A stretch of DNA of 64,000 bases from Pyropia yezoensis (GCA_009829735.1 CM020618.1:18647346-18711345), one strand, 5' to 3'. Positions 30,416-42,700 are shown, counted from the stretch's first letter. A program made the numbers and translations. Notes: generated from the sequence alone by a model not told the origin.

Positions 30416-31371
30416 TGTGGGCGGCGCCGATGGCGGACGGAGGGGGGGGTGAGAGGAGCCCGCAGCCTCGGTGCAGGGGTAGCGAGCAGCAACGAGGGCC
30501 CTACAAAATATTTTCTTCCGATATCGGGGGTTGGCAGGTCATGGGTAACCTTGAAATCGAGAGCGTCCTGCCGTCGTTTTACTCCCGATATTGCCAATTT
30601 TGGCCGATCCAGATAAGAACAACACTGCATGAACAACTGTGTGAGCCAATCGCGTGCTGGCAGGTGAGGGCGAGCCAAACGCGTGCTCTAGGGGCCCGAT
30701 CGCCTTGAGCAGACGATTGGCTGCTGCCACAGTGGGCCTCGTACCAATCGCTGATTGGTCGAAACACTGTTGTTCTCTCGGCTGAGATTGCTGAAGATTC
30801 CCCTCACATCGGCTCGTTCCTCGCCGGAACAGTTGTCCAGCTTGTCTCGGTGTCTGTTCCACTCGGGTTCTCCCCTCCATGTGCTCGGAGTCCCGGGAAA
30901 GTCGCAGATCTTACTGTTTGCACGACGATGGAGGCTGATTCGGAACTCTTATTGGTCAGAAAGGCATCCTGTGAGGCATGTCATTGGTCAGCGGACTGTT
31001 GTTCATGTTCTTGTCCGGATCGGCCAAGATTGGGAGAACTGCAATACATATCGAGTGTGCGACACGGGCCTCAAACAAGTATCAAACCTGCGATTCCGGG
31101 CCACCGAGTCGTAGCCTCGATATTGGTACAACCCGCGATCATTGAGCCAATGATTGGCTCACAAGCCTCGTCATGGCGCCCTCGCAGAGCGACGATGCTG
31201 GTCTGCAGAACGCCGCTGGTAAAACGCTATGCGTAACGCGTCATCTTTGCTGGGCTGTGTTCTATCGCTTGAACCAAGTATGATCCCTAATGTGACATTT
31301 TCATGTTCAATGTTGATTTACAGCTTTCACCTTTCATTGTTGAATTTGTCTAAATCCAATGCTGTGCTATT
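30416..31371. repeat. intergenic region with a CCAAT-rich inverted repeat
   Basis: No gene. An inverted pair is visible: 30590-30655 (containing ttggccgatccagataagaa) and 30980-31045 (its reverse contains ttggccgatccggacaagaa). Many attgg/ccaat pentamers lie between the arms (30652, 30716, 30748, 30950, 30980, 31145). The structure resembles a small foldback element; it also lies upstream of UTP11, where CCAAT boxes could act in transcription. Confidence 0.5.
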
Positions 31372-33100
31372 TTACTGTAATCTACTGAACGTTTCCTCAG
31401 CTGTCTGCTCGGCTACCGCTGCTGCCGCTGCCGCTACCGCCGCTGCCGCCACTGCCCGCGCCGCGGCCGCGGCTGCTACGAATGCCGACGCATCAGCAGG
31501 CACTGCCGCCGCCGCCCGCGGCGCAGCTGTGGGGAATGGACTCGGCGCAACCACGGAGGCCAGCCCCATCCCAGTCGCAGCACCAGGCGCTGCTGCACCC
31601 GCCGCGGCCTCCAATACAGCTCGAGACCGGCTGGCGCGCCGCGCCTTCCAGTACGCAGTGCGGTTGTTGACGGAGCGGGCAAGCAGGGCGAACGCGCCCC
31701 TCGACCTCTTGCACAAAACCAGCTTGGGGACCCGCTCCTCCAGGTACACAACAGCTGCAGCAATGGTGTCGCGCTCTCGATTGGTGAACGTAAGCTCAGG
31801 ATTTAAGCTCTTCTCGACTGTGCGCGTGTGCCCCTTCGCGTCGTCTGCCTCGGTCGAGGAGATGCTCAGGTCCGAGTCCGTAAAAACCCTCCATCTCCAC
31901 CAGAGGGGGTGGGGGCGCACTCACCGTGCGGATTCTCGCGTGGGTGTCCTTGGCCAGCACAATCCCACACCTCCCGTTGGTGTGGCGCATTGATGGCCTC
32001 GCGGAGCTGCTCTCCCGGCCGGCCAAAGACGCGTCTGAAAACGCACCAGATGTGACGCCCGGCCGCCAAGACGGGGCGGGGAGTTGCACTCTCAGCCACG
32101 GCGTCGCCGCCCCGGCCCCAACAGGCGGCAAAGCAAACCGCGACCATCCAGGAGCTGCCGCAGGGGGCAGGAGGGCGGCGTTACCGCGTCCATCGCCAGC
32201 CGGCCCAGGCCGAATAAACGCTGCACGCGGCAAAGGGGGAGGCGAGGGGAGCGATGCCGCCAAAACGTGGGGAGGAAGGTGCGGGACAAGCCGCTCTAGA
32301 GGCGCCCCCGGCGCCGCCAAGGGGGGGGGGGGGGGGGGGCACAGCAGCCGTTGAGGCGGGCGGGGGGGGGGGACTTCAGAGCAGCCGCACAGGAGGGGGG
32401 GGGGGGGGTCGGCAAAGGGGCTAATATAGAGGCGGGGGGGGGGGGGGAGGAACATGAAGCCACAAAAGAGGGCGGGGTAGGGGTGGGCAAAGGAGCCGCA
32501 AACTTCGAGGGGGGTGGCGGCGGTGCAGTATCAACTGCCTCGGAGGGGCGGGGGATGAGGGTCAGAGGTGGCCCAGCACGGTCGTCTCAAACAGGTGGGG
32601 AAGGCGGCAGGGCGCGGAGCAGCCCGTTCGCAGTGGCAGTTCCCGGGCCAGGGAGAGACGCCAGCGGCGGCGGCACTACCACCACGCGCGACGGGGGCGG
32701 GAAGGAAGCACGGAAGGGATGCGGGACGGCAGAGGACGGCAGGATCGGCGGCAGGAAGAGGGAGATGGGCACCGGCGGATGCCCAGCAGGGCCGTCGTCT
32801 TCCAAAAAAGCAGGTCGAGGCGGCTGGTCCGGGACGTGCACACCACCTCCCGTGGGCAGCGAACAAGAAAATGTCAACGCTGGGGGCTGGGACGGAGGTG
32901 CGCTAAAGGGCGGGCGGGGGACGCGTCGCTTGGGAGGCGGTGGTAGCGAGGGTCTCTCCAACGACAGCGACGAGGCCACAGCCGCCGGCTGTGTCCTTGC
33001 AAAAGTAGCCCCACTGGATCGGCTCGCTGCAGATCCGAGCTGCGGGGATGCAGCGGCACTCTTCTGACACATGGATGTCCCCTTCAGCGCAGGAGAGCCG
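31372..33100 (-). pseudogene. Pro/Ala-rich ORF resembling the second ORF of the En/Spm element
   Basis: Read on the minus strand, a Pro/Ser-rich segment (33120-32587 and 32455-31796, different frames broken by poly-G runs at 32319-32337 and nearby) leads to MRHTNGRCGIVLAKDTHARIRTV, then a possible donor gtgagt at about 31922. The next frame contains GHTRTVEKSLNPE, ERDTIAAAVVYLEERVP and GAFALLARSVNNRTAYWK, and ends in an Ala-rich coil and FSRLQ at 31372. The order of blocks (RTV, AVVYL, LLARS) matches that in the ORF at 26636-27919 (HHRTV, AVVHL, LLARS). It is probably a related transposon-borne gene without its transposase. Function unknown. Confidence 0.4.
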
Positions 33101-33110
33101 GCCGTGGCCG

Positions 33111-33472
33111 TGCAGCACAATAGAGATCCGTTGCTCGTCCACTCTCAGGGAACAATCACCAGGGGGGATCGGCACCAACGTCACCGGAAGGCTAAGGTTG
33201 CTGTCCTTGGAGCGCAAGCCACGGGACCAAGATGGGAGCCCAAATGGGACGGGTTTGTTGTTCAACCTTGGCCGGCGGTGGATTCGCCGCCGTCCCCCTC
33301 GTTATAAACCATCGGAGACACCACTCATTACCCTCCCCCACAAGATGCAAGTCCTTCTGGTCATACGTACCTCGTAGGTACCGTAACCAAAGTGATTTCC
33401 CTACTTGACAGTTAAGGATTAGAAGGAGTCCCCCTGAATTAGGGTCGCAATCCTGCCACCCATATTGCTACA
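33111..33472 (+). repeat. 5' LTR of Ty3/gypsy fragment A
   Basis: 362 bp, starting tgcagcacaat and ending ttgctaca, homologous to the LTRs at 25997 and 52484. The leader that follows (33473-34050) matches the leader after the LTR at 52484. Confidence 0.85.
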
Positions 33473-34260
33473 TATCCCCTCCTGTGATACGGCCCGTCCT
33501 CGGGTCGATCTGCATTCGGCCCACCGAATGAAAACATGTCGCGCGACCGTTTACCAGTCGGGCGGGGCTTTGCGCCCGTTCACAGCAGCCACCCCGTTCC
33601 GAGGTTTGTTGAGGTGGGTTCCCCCCTTTGTGTGGAGCACAAGCGATCCGTTTTCCGGACCGTTGAATTTTCCGATGCCAGCTTCGGGTCACGACCCCGC
33701 GGGGGGTGTGGTGCAAGCGGATCCGCCACCAGGTGTCTGGTGGTGGGAGCGGCCATCTCGAGTGGGCAAGGGAGGGAGTGCAGCGCCCGCGTTGCGCAGA
33801 GGCGGTTGCGGTCGGTCACCCTCCTGATTCACCCCGTGAGAGGGTGTGGCGTGGGCCAGGTGCCTTGGTGAAGCGCCCTCGTAGCTCTGTGTGGCGCGCG
33901 TCGTCCCGATCGGCGTGTTGCCCGCGGCCGGGGGGTGGGGTTCACAAGCGCGGGTACCCGCGCTTCCCCGGCACGTCCTGGTTCGCCCAACGTACCGGAA
34001 CGTCGCCGGCTGTGGCGCGACTGCGTGAGGAGCCCCTGCGGCCCTGGTGTAACCATGGCTGATCCCTAGTTACCTCGGGACGAGACTGACCTCCTGGTTG
34101 AGGAGGGGATGGAGGTCGACGCGGGTCCCGCCGTGCGCTTCCTGGCGAGTTCGTCGGACGAAGGCGAGGCCGACGTGGACGTCCGCGTGCCGGCGGTTAG
34201 CCCGTAGGGTGGGCCGTCATCCTTGTGCAGCGGCACGACGGCGCCTGTGGTGGTGACATG
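33473..34260 (+). mobile_element. leader and truncated first ORF of Ty3/gypsy fragment A
   Basis: Parallel to 52845-53620 block by block (for example cggcccgtcctcgggtcg, ccgttttccggaccgttga, gatccgccaccagg). It includes the start of the extra ORF: MADP, a TAG, then ETDLLVEEGMEVD, matching MSDP ... DDLLVEAEMEVN at 53429. Homology ends near 34260, where unrelated sequence begins, so the rest of the element is deleted. The shared ORF start in two elements shows that this ORF belongs to the family. Confidence 0.8.
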
Positions 34261-35787
34261 GGCGTGAGCCCACACCAACGGGGTACCTTATCCTCCTGAA
34301 GGAAATGGTGGGGAACCTTGGGTATAATCACTGGAGTCTGAATCGCCGGAACGTAAATCTCCACGCGACGGTGGAAGCGTCCGGGACGGGGAACACGAGG
34401 GTAACGCAAGGTTGGTTTTTTGTGAGGGGGAAGCAACGGGCACAGCCCCACGCGCAGATATCCCTGTTTGGCCCGCCGGTCCAGGGCCCGCTGTGGGACC
34501 CCGGAGTGCGGGCCAACACTCCCCACACTAAACACCCAATCAAAAAACTTAGAACCCTCCAACACATATCTCCACGCAAGACACGCTCAGTGGAGGGATA
34601 TCACTAAATCTCGGCCAGATTGGGGCGGAAGTAGCCCGCCCTAGATAACTTCCCTTAACTGGCCAGAAGGCCAATTTCAATCGGGCGGGCGTAATTGCTC
34701 TACCCGATATTATCGTATCTTCCCCCCCCATTCATGGGCGGATCCAGCGAGGATGACGTGGCGTACCCCTCCGGAGGGAGGAGCGACCCCCACCTGCCCC
34801 CGATTGGTCAGGGGCAGGGGTCGCCGCGATCCTCCTCCCCCTAAAGGGGGATGCCCCTAGTCCGAGGGGTGCGTTAAACCCCACACTCCCCGCGCCTTAA
34901 GGCCACGCGTCCCGTGTGGCATATGCCGACACTGGCGAGAAGGGGTCTTGTGTCCCCATTAAAGGGGGTGCCGTCTTGGGACGGCCATCGCACCCCCTCC
35001 CCGCCCTGGGCAACCCCCTTTTGCGGGGTGCCTCCAGACGGAGTGCACGGGGAGTGCACACAAGCACCCGCTGCCTACCGCTTTCACCTTGGGTGCCATA
35101 CCCACGTGCCCCAATACGGGGGCACCGGGCCTCCACGGATCGGGTGTGACCTTGGTTCTCGTGGGCGTTTCCCCTCACCGCTCCCTCATACGAGGGTGCG
35201 ACCGCGGGATCCTGAGGGTGAGAGTGTCCCTCCTCCCCTCCCCGTCGATCTCTTCCTCGGCGCCACCCTACGGTAAAGCCACTGGCTTCCTTGTGCTAGC
35301 CCACCGTTTGGGGTGGGGCACCTTCCGCCGTCGCGGCACTCGCCTCCATTTAAAGGGGGGTCTTCGCTGTGAGGACACAGCAATTTTCCTCGGCGCGCCG
35401 CCGCTGTGGGCGGGCGCTCCTTCCTCGGCGCGCCGCCGCTGTGGGCGCACCGGCCGGCGCCGTCGTCGCGGCCGCGCCGCCGCTGTGGGCGCGCGCAGTT
35501 GGTGTTGTCCGGCTGCTGCGGGCCCGCGCTGTCGTCGTTGCTGCGCCGCCGCTACCGGCGGACTTCTTTGTCCGCGGCGCGCCGCCACTGAGGGCGGGCT
35601 CTTTGTCGTCGTCGCGCCGCCGCTGTGCACGCGCAACCTTTCCTCTTGTTGAAGGGCCGCCCTTCTGGGCGACCACTATGTCATCTCCGGAAGACCACCC
35701 CCCTATGGGGGTGGATGACGTGAATGTGCTCCTTGTCGATTTGACGGCAGCCTAGTCGTCGCAGTCGGCGGGAGAGATTAGAGAGGG
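34261..35787. other. repeat-rich noncoding region between retroelement remnants
   Basis: No gene is supported. It may hold the 3' untranslated region and LTR of the minus-strand element, but no second copy was found to prove it. 34560-34740 is AT-richer. A stretch at 34780-34870 is G-rich with mirrored gaggggcagggg-type runs. Confidence 0.4.
35395..35640. repeat. imperfect minisatellite based on gcgccgccgctgtgggcg
   Basis: The core cgcgccgccgctgtgggcg appears about six times with variation (35396, 35431, 35489, 35546, 35580, 35618). Unit spacing is irregular, about 35-60 bp. Confidence 0.65.
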
Positions 35788-38700
35788 CTAATTCCTTATA
35801 AGTCCAGGCTTACGCCTCTTTCCTCTTAGTGCCGCGGCATAAAAGAAGATCCCACTCGGGGTGACCCGAAATTTAAGCTTCCTTCTTCTGCAATATTTTC
35901 GCACGGCTTCTGACGGCAATCCTGTTGCTAGCCGCCATGTATCAGCCTGGGGGGCATAGCCGAAGCAGCGTATGCTTATTTCAAGCGCTCCCTCCGCATT
36001 AAAGCGGTGGTCCACAAACCTTTTCGAACACATATTCTCGGCCATCCCCAGTACTCGGGGAGGGCAGAGCCACATTGAAGTTGGCTCTTGTTGCCTCGGC
36101 CCGTGCCCATGCAAGATGGTCTGCTTGGGGTGCCGGGGCACGAGTGGCATGGTCACTTGTAGCCGTTCGGATCCCTGATGGGGTCTCCACGGTGAAGCGT
36201 CGCCCATTGGTCCTCAAGACCATGTAGGGTCCCACGCTCGTATGAGCGGGCTTAGACAGTTTACGGGTATGGGACGCCAGGAAAACCCAGTCCCCCTCCC
36301 GTAAGTCCTTATTCTTCTCCTCGACAGTGGCGTCAAAGGTTTCTTACACGCCTCCTGCGCCTTGGCCAGGTGCTTACGCACCTGGGGGATAGTGCTCTTC
36401 ATATCTTCCACAAACCGTAAGGCAGCGGTCTGAGAGACCTCGTCCTCGTCTTCCTCCAAGTCCTTCATCTCTTTAAGGTGACGGAGCTTCGAGAGGCGCT
36501 CGACCCCCATTGATTGGAGCCGCCTTGGGCTCACAAACATAAAGGGGGCCTGTGCAGTGCTAGAATGCACTTGAGTGTTATAGGCCGTTGTGGGGAGTGA
36601 GGCATGATGGTCCCACTCCCTTGGGTGCTCCCCGGTATAAACCCGGAGCTGCCCCATAATAGTGCGATTATGTCGCTCCTCCTGCCAATTCGTTTGGGGG
36701 TGATAAGGCGTCGTATACTTCGCCTCAGTCCCAGGAGTCCCAAGACCCCCTGGAAAAAGACGGAAGCAGACTGCGGACCGTTATCGGTCAGCGTAGAATC
36801 GGGTATGCCATAAGACGCTTCTCAGGCCTCAATAAAGGCCAAAGCCTCTGCCACCGCGGTAATCTCCTTCATGGGGATCGCCAGGGTGAGCTTGCTAAAA
36901 CGGTCCACCAAAGCAAGTATAAACCTGTTACCGCTTTCAGACGCGGGTAGGGGTCCGAGAATATCCATCGCCAGTCTGGCGAAGGGCTCGGTGGCTAGGA
37001 AAAGCTTGAGCGTAGACATTTGCCTACGCTCAATCAGCCTATTCCGGGCACACCCCGTGCACTGGGAGACGTGTTAATACACGTCTACAATCATGGTGGG
37101 CCAGTTGACCCCACGCCTCGGCGGGGCGTACATCCGGCAAGCCCCAGGATGGGCCGCCAGTGGTAATTATTGGTGGTACGTCCTAAGACGTTCCCGTAGC
37201 GATGTGGAAATCACCATCTGAGTGGTGTCCAGGAAGAAGGACCTTCGGCATAGTACTTCTTCTTCGTTCTCGAAAGAGAAAGCCTTCCTGGCCTATTTTG
37301 GGTCAGGGGGAGGTACTGACTCCCATTCCTTCGGACTTTCCAGGCAGAAGGGGTCCTCAACCTGAGCTTTTATAGGCTCCTCTACCGTAATGGGCCACAA
37401 AGGGCGATGCTTCTCGCTTCGCCCGGCTAAAGCGTGAGCAGACCGGGTCACCGTGGCCAGGACCGGAAAGCCCCCATCTATTGGAGCCTTGCCAGGCTCG
37501 TCCGTGGGCAAGCGTGACAAAGCGTCGGCCACCTTGTGGTCGGCCCCCGGTTTATACCGGAGTTCGTATGAATACTCGAACAGCTGAAGCCGCCAACGGT
37601 TAATCCATATGTGTGGACTATTTGAAGCCAGCTCCGACAAAAGGGCACGGTGATCACACCTTATTACAAATTCCTCTCCTGCAAGGGAGGATTGTTGGTG
37701 TGTAACGGCCCATACGAGACCGAGCGCTTCAATCTCGGTGACGTGGTAATTTCTCTCCGCCGGGTTCAACGGCCGGGAGTAATGCCCTACAGGGAGATAT
37801 TCCCCGTCGGGTTGCTATTGTAATCAACCACAGCCGACCAGTTCATCGCTCGCATCCACGTCCACTGTAAAGCGGCCGCCCATCCGAGGCATCGCAAGCA
37901 CGAAGGGTGACAGAAGCAGCCCGCGTAGCGTCTCGAAAGTGTTGATCTCCACCTTTGTGGGTGGAGATAGCTTCGTTAGAAGCTTGGTGCTCGTCAGCTC
38001 GGTTAGGGGCTTCGCTCATTTTGCGAAGTCCCGTACGAAGCGCCGATAGACGCCGCACATCCCCAGAAAACGTTTTATCTGGATTCGTGTACGAGTGTAT
38101 TGCAACCCTCGTAGTGCTCTCGTATTTTTCTCGTTCACGAGAACGCGGCCAGGTCTTATTACATAGCCGAGATATTCGACCTCCTTTTGAAAGTGGGGGC
38201 ACTTGTTGGCTTTGAGGGAAAGCCCATCGGCCTTGAGGAGGAAGAGCACCGTCTTATGGTGCTCGAAGTGGTCCTCGGCCGACTTTGAAAATACAATAAT
38301 GTCATCCAAGTAGACCAGTCATTTCTACCACTTCAGGCCTGCCAGGATCATGTCTATGGCATGCTGAAAAATGGCTGGTGCCTTGCACAGCCCAAAAGGG
38401 AGGCGCTTGCACAGCCAAGTGCCAGAGTGGCACATAAAGGCCGTTCACGGCCGGTTGTCTTCGGCCACCGGTATTTGCGAGGAGCCAGCATTACAATCCA
38501 ACGTCAATAAAACGTTGGCGTTCCCCAGTGAATCTAAACTCTCGTCCATACGAGGGATAGGATATGCATCCTTTACCGTCATCTCATCAAGAAGACGGTA
38601 GCCGATGCAAAATCGTTTACCGCCCCCAGGGTTGGAGACGATTACCACGGGGCTAGCCCACTCCCCGGCGGAGGGTTCTATGACCCCGAGCGAGTTCATT

Positions 38701-39270
38701 ATTCGGACTTGCTCCTCTTTCACTAGGCGGGTCCTAGAACCGGTCTTATAGGGATGTTGTCGGACGGGGACAGCTCCTGGCTTAAGCCGGATACGGTATA
38801 CCGTCTCTTTGATAGTCCCGAGGGTGCCATCCCGGAGAGAATTATATCTCTCTAAAAGCGCCGTGAGCTTAGCTCGTAGGTCTTTTGGCTCCTTCCCCAG
38901 GTCTATGCCAGTGGCGAGAGAGGAATCCTTGGGAGCCGATTTTGGCTCGGGATCCTACAAATCCTCGGCGGTAGCCTCCTGGCTGATGCCATCAATCACA
39001 GTAGTGTGTCCTATGGCCAGGCCGGCACGTAAACGTACCGGTGGCTTGGTCGGATCCATAACCTGGATCGTAGTAGGCTGGTCAGGATTAAGCGTGGGTG
39101 GCCCCTCGGCCAGTTGCGCTCCGCGAATGAAGTGCAATGTGCTCTTGCCACGGATGTACCCGTGGCCTTGAAAATTGCCACGCGCTTAAACGTGCGCAAT
39201 CGTACCCAGACGCATAAGCGTCTTTCGGGTAAGGACCATGCGGGCGTTCCCCCCACGGGGACACGCACAC
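35788..39270 (-). pseudogene. decayed Ty3/gypsy pol with chromodomain (element E)
   Basis: Read on the minus strand: a linker after protease (39137-38955, PPVRLRAGLAIGHTTVIDG); RT fingers and palm (38723-38445, GVIEPSAGEWASPVVIV, YPIPRMDESLDSLG); the RT active-site region MDDIIVFSKSAEDHFEHH (38309) and thumb; RNase H (37769-37293, EIEALGLVWAV, RCDHRALL); integrase core (37019-36822, LAMDILGPLPASESGN); the integrase C-terminal region (36657-36214); and a chromodomain (about 36045-35890, ISIRCFGYAPQADTWRLA). Each block is interrupted by stops and frame changes, so no protein can be made. RT similarity to the element at 52484 is clear but distant. The protease N terminus and gag are missing, cut at the LTR fragment at 39277. 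An active copy would copy its RNA into DNA and integrate it. Confidence 0.85.
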
Positions 39271-39276
39271 ACCGCC

Positions 39277-39405
39277 TGTAGTAGCACAATAGGAATCCGT
39301 CGCACGTCCACTACCAGGGATCACTTACCGGGGGGGATCGGCACCAACGTCACCGGGAGGCCAAGGTTGCTGTCCTTGGAGCGAAAACCACGGGACCAAG
39401 ATTGG
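39277..39405 (+). repeat. truncated LTR fragment
   Basis: About 125 bp match the first third of the LTRs at 33111 and 52484 (tagcacaataggaatccgtc, then gggatcggcaccaacgtcac). Homology stops at 39405. Its orientation (plus) is opposite to the adjacent pol remnant, so it comes from a separate insertion. Confidence 0.8.
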
Positions 39406-42030
39406 AGCCCCTCCCCCGCCACGGCGCGCCGGCGGCGTGCCGGGAACCCCATCTGCAAAACCCCTCCCCCGCGCCGCCCGCCAGGCGGCGGCGGCAGCCG
39501 TCCCGCGGGCGCCCGAAAAATGGCGGCGGTGGCGCGCGCGCGCGCGCCCGCCCGCCCGCCCGCCCCGCGACAGGCGTCGGCGGCCGTCGCGGCGGCGATC
39601 GGCGGCAGCTCCCCCTGGCCACCCCGCCGCCGCCCCACGCCGCGCCGCCGTCGGCGTGGTGGGCCGCGGGACGCGCGCGCGCGAGCGCGCGCACACCGCG
39701 GCGGGTGCGGCCACCGCAGCCGCAGCGGTGGCGGAGGCGTCGATGGCGGCAGCGGCGGCAGCAGCGGCAGCGGGGGGGAAGTGGGGGGGCGGGCGAGGCG
39801 GCCCGCGCCACCGGCGGCCGCAGCCAACGTGGCGGCGGTGGGGGTTCGGCGCGCCCCACACCGTGGGCGGGGCGCCGGCGCGTGGGGGGGGGGGGGGGGT
39901 GCGGCGCCGCCGCCGCCGACGACAGACGGGGGGGGGTGGCGGCGCGCGCCGGCGGCGGGCGCGGGCGGCAGGGGCCCGTCGGATGGCCAGCGCGCCTGCC
40001 AGGACTGGACTGTCGGTGGCGGCATGCGGGCACGCCCCCCCCCAGTCGCCCTCGCGTCGCCGTCCCGGGTCCATCCCCCCCCCGGGCGTCCCCGCGGGGC
40101 CGCCGCGGGTCGGCAGCGGGGCCCCACCCCGTGCCCGCCGGGCGCCACCCCGCGATGGGGTGTCTGCCCGCGCGCGCCCGCGCGGGGGCGTGTGGGCGCG
40201 CGCCCCCCCGCAGCGGCCGCCGCGCCGGCGGCCTGCGAGTCCTCCCGTCTCCACCACCCCTCCCGCCCCCGGCCGCAGCGGTGCCCACTCCCAACACCTC
40301 CCCCCCCCCACCCCCGCCGCCCCCCGCTCCCCCCCCCACTGTCGAGGCCGCCACGCGCCGCGGTGCGCCGTCCACGCAGCGCCCCCGGTGCGCCGGGCGG
40401 CCATCTTCCACGGCGACTCTTCCCCCCGCCCCGCCACTGGCCCCCCCATTCTCGCTTCCCCCACCCAACCCCCCCCGCCAACCCCCCCCCCCACCCCCCC
40501 CACCCTCTGCCGCGCCGCCGCTCCCCGCGGGCGCCATCCCACCCAGGTGCCCCGACGCGGTGGGACTCCCGCGCCGCCGCCGCCGCCGCCGCCGGCCGCC
40601 GCCACGGGGCAAAGCACGCTGCACAGACCAGGTGGGGGGGCGGGGGGGGGTGCCCGCAGCGCCTGCCGCCCCCCCCCCCGCGGCGACGCAGCGGCGTCGG
40701 GGGGGGGGGCCCACCGGCCTGGCGGACGGCGGACGCCCACGCGGGGGTGGCTGCCGCCCCCCGACGCCCACACTGGGTCGTCGCCTCCCGCCCCTCCCCC
40801 CCGCCCCGCCGGCCGGCAGCCGTGGTCGTGCCGCCCCGCATTGCCACGGGGCCGCCGCCCGGGTGGGGAGGTGAGAGCCCCGCGGGCGCCGCCGCGGTGG
40901 CAGCGGGCGACGGGAAGGGATGGTACCCTACGCCACGTAATGGGTGGGTGGATGGAAGGAGTGGGGTGGGGGGGGGGGGGGGGGGGGGGGGGTGCGGAGG
41001 GAGTGGGGGCTCGCAGAGCGGATGCTGTGGGCGGTAGTGGCGAAGGCGGCAATGGGGGAGGGGCGGGCTCGGGTATTATCAAAGGGCACGGCGGGGCTAG
41101 GCCGCCTTTGTGGGGCAAAACGGCGCCGACGTGGCGTGCCGCGCGCGGCAGTGACCCGCCCGAGGCGTGCCCCTTTATAGCGACCCGCGGTCGCCAGCCG
41201 CGCGCGCATCGCGCTGGCGTCCCCACACGCACACGCCTCGGCCCGGGTGGCGCGGCGGCGGTCACGCAGCGTGAGTGCCGATGGGCGGGGACGCGGCGCT
41301 CGGTGTGTTTCGCCTGCCCCCCACTGGGCACACACGCTCGCGGACGCTGCGATGGCACGCGACAGGCGCGTCAGGCCGCCTTTTGGGGCGCGGGCGGTTT
41401 TGCCCCCAGGATGGTCATTCTCCCGCGCTGGCCCGGCCAGCAAGGACCGACGGGGGTGGCCAAACAGGAGTCGAGGACCGGGGGGGGGGGGGAGAGGCCA
41501 TCGGGCGCACACGCCTCACTGCTGTCGCGCCACTGCGGGGTGCGAGGTGTCAACTGGGTGGCTGTCAGCGGACCAGCGGGGATCGCCTCAAGAGGGTTGG
41601 TCAACTGACGTCATTCGGCCAGGAAGCCGCAGCCCGTTGGCGGCAATTGTGATACCCGTTGAAGCGGCAGCCCGCCAACGAGAAGTCTGTTTGCAACCCA
41701 AAACTTGTCGGCGTCAAGCGAAGTCTTGTCAGATCGTCATCTGCAGGGGCTTGGCGTGCACACGCAATTCAATTGAGACGCGTCGTGCTCCAGCCGACGC
41801 AGCCAATGAGGGACCGGTGGGATCAAGGCCGTTGCGATCGTCAAAAAACCAGACTGGACCAGGTCCGGATCTGGACGGATGGTGTGCGAAATGCACCCAG
41901 CCTCGCGACGGCCGACAGAGATTTCTCATGGACGCTCTCTCGGCCGCGACTGCGGGGGATCACAGTCTCCAAAGAGACCTCGAGGGTGGGGACTGCCTGA
42001 AGGGCTGACCGCCGGCTTCGCCAGACCCGG
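39406..42030. other. extremely GC-rich low-complexity region, all frames open
   Basis: From 39406 to about 40950 three plus frames and three minus frames are open for 450-720 codons, with Ala/Gly/Pro/Arg-rich translations and no domain. This is what random sequence at this GC content gives, so no gene is called, although a host gene of similar composition cannot be excluded. Long G runs are present (40967-40991 is almost pure G). 41600-42030 is less GC-rich and lacks ORFs of note. Confidence 0.5.
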
Positions 42031-42033
42031 GAT

Positions 42034-42090
42034 TGGCGATACCATTGGCTAGTCTCATGTCGGATCAGATCCGGACTCAGCTGACAGAGC
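42034..42090 (+). repeat. 57-bp dispersed repeat, copy 1
   Basis: The stretch cattggctagtctcat plus cggatc.gatccggactcagctgacag also occurs at 46703-46748 in the same orientation. Confidence 0.75.
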
Positions 42091-42375
42091 CATGGGAGTG
42101 TATTACATAGGAAGCTGGGCGGAGAAGCGAAACCCATCTCATCGAGTGTCGGCAATGGCAAGGTCGGAAGTTTTGCTCCTAGATTCCAGCAAGAGTGCAA
42201 TTTATCGCCCACAGCAGCGGCCTCGGTGCTCCTCAGAGCCCTTCCCTGACCTCTCGAGAAGGGCCGAGGGGGAGCCTGACGGAGACCCTTCCACCCAACC
42301 ATGGCAACCTTGTCAGCGCGCCTCGATGCAGCCGCGCATGTCCCGCTTCTCTTACCAAATAATTTGAGAACGCAC

Positions 42376-42700
42376 TGACAGCCCCATGAACACCTCTCCC
42401 CCCGCCCCTTCCCCCCCCTCGCCCCTTCACCCCTCCCGCCATTTTCTCACTGTCGGTTGCACGGATGCACTCTCTCCCACCCGCCTGGCTGCATCCATTT
42501 CCGCCGAGTGCTTCCTCCCTCTTTTCTGAGGTGGACCGGGCTCCCCCACCTGCGGCCGCGCATGTCGGTCGTCGCACCGTTCAACACACTGTCTGCCATC
42601 CCCGCACTCCCTCCCCGTACCCCCTCCCCCCCTCCACTACCTCTCCCGCGAACACACTGAGAGCCCCATGAGCACCACCCCCCCCGCCCCTTCCCCACCC
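42376..42700 (+). repeat. imperfect direct duplication of about 280 bp spacing
   Basis: The blocks cactgacagccccatgaaca (42374) and cactgagagccccatgagca (42655) and their downstream C-rich tails match, as do the preceding gccgcgcatgtc blocks (42331, 42556). It looks like a local duplication covering the start codon region of the next gene. Confidence 0.6.

Noticed and set aside
39321..41608. Several overlapping ORFs of 470-720 codons on both strands
   Set aside because: All frames are open because the DNA is extremely GC-rich; translations are Ala/Gly/Pro/Arg low complexity without domains, so calling any one as a gene is unsupported.
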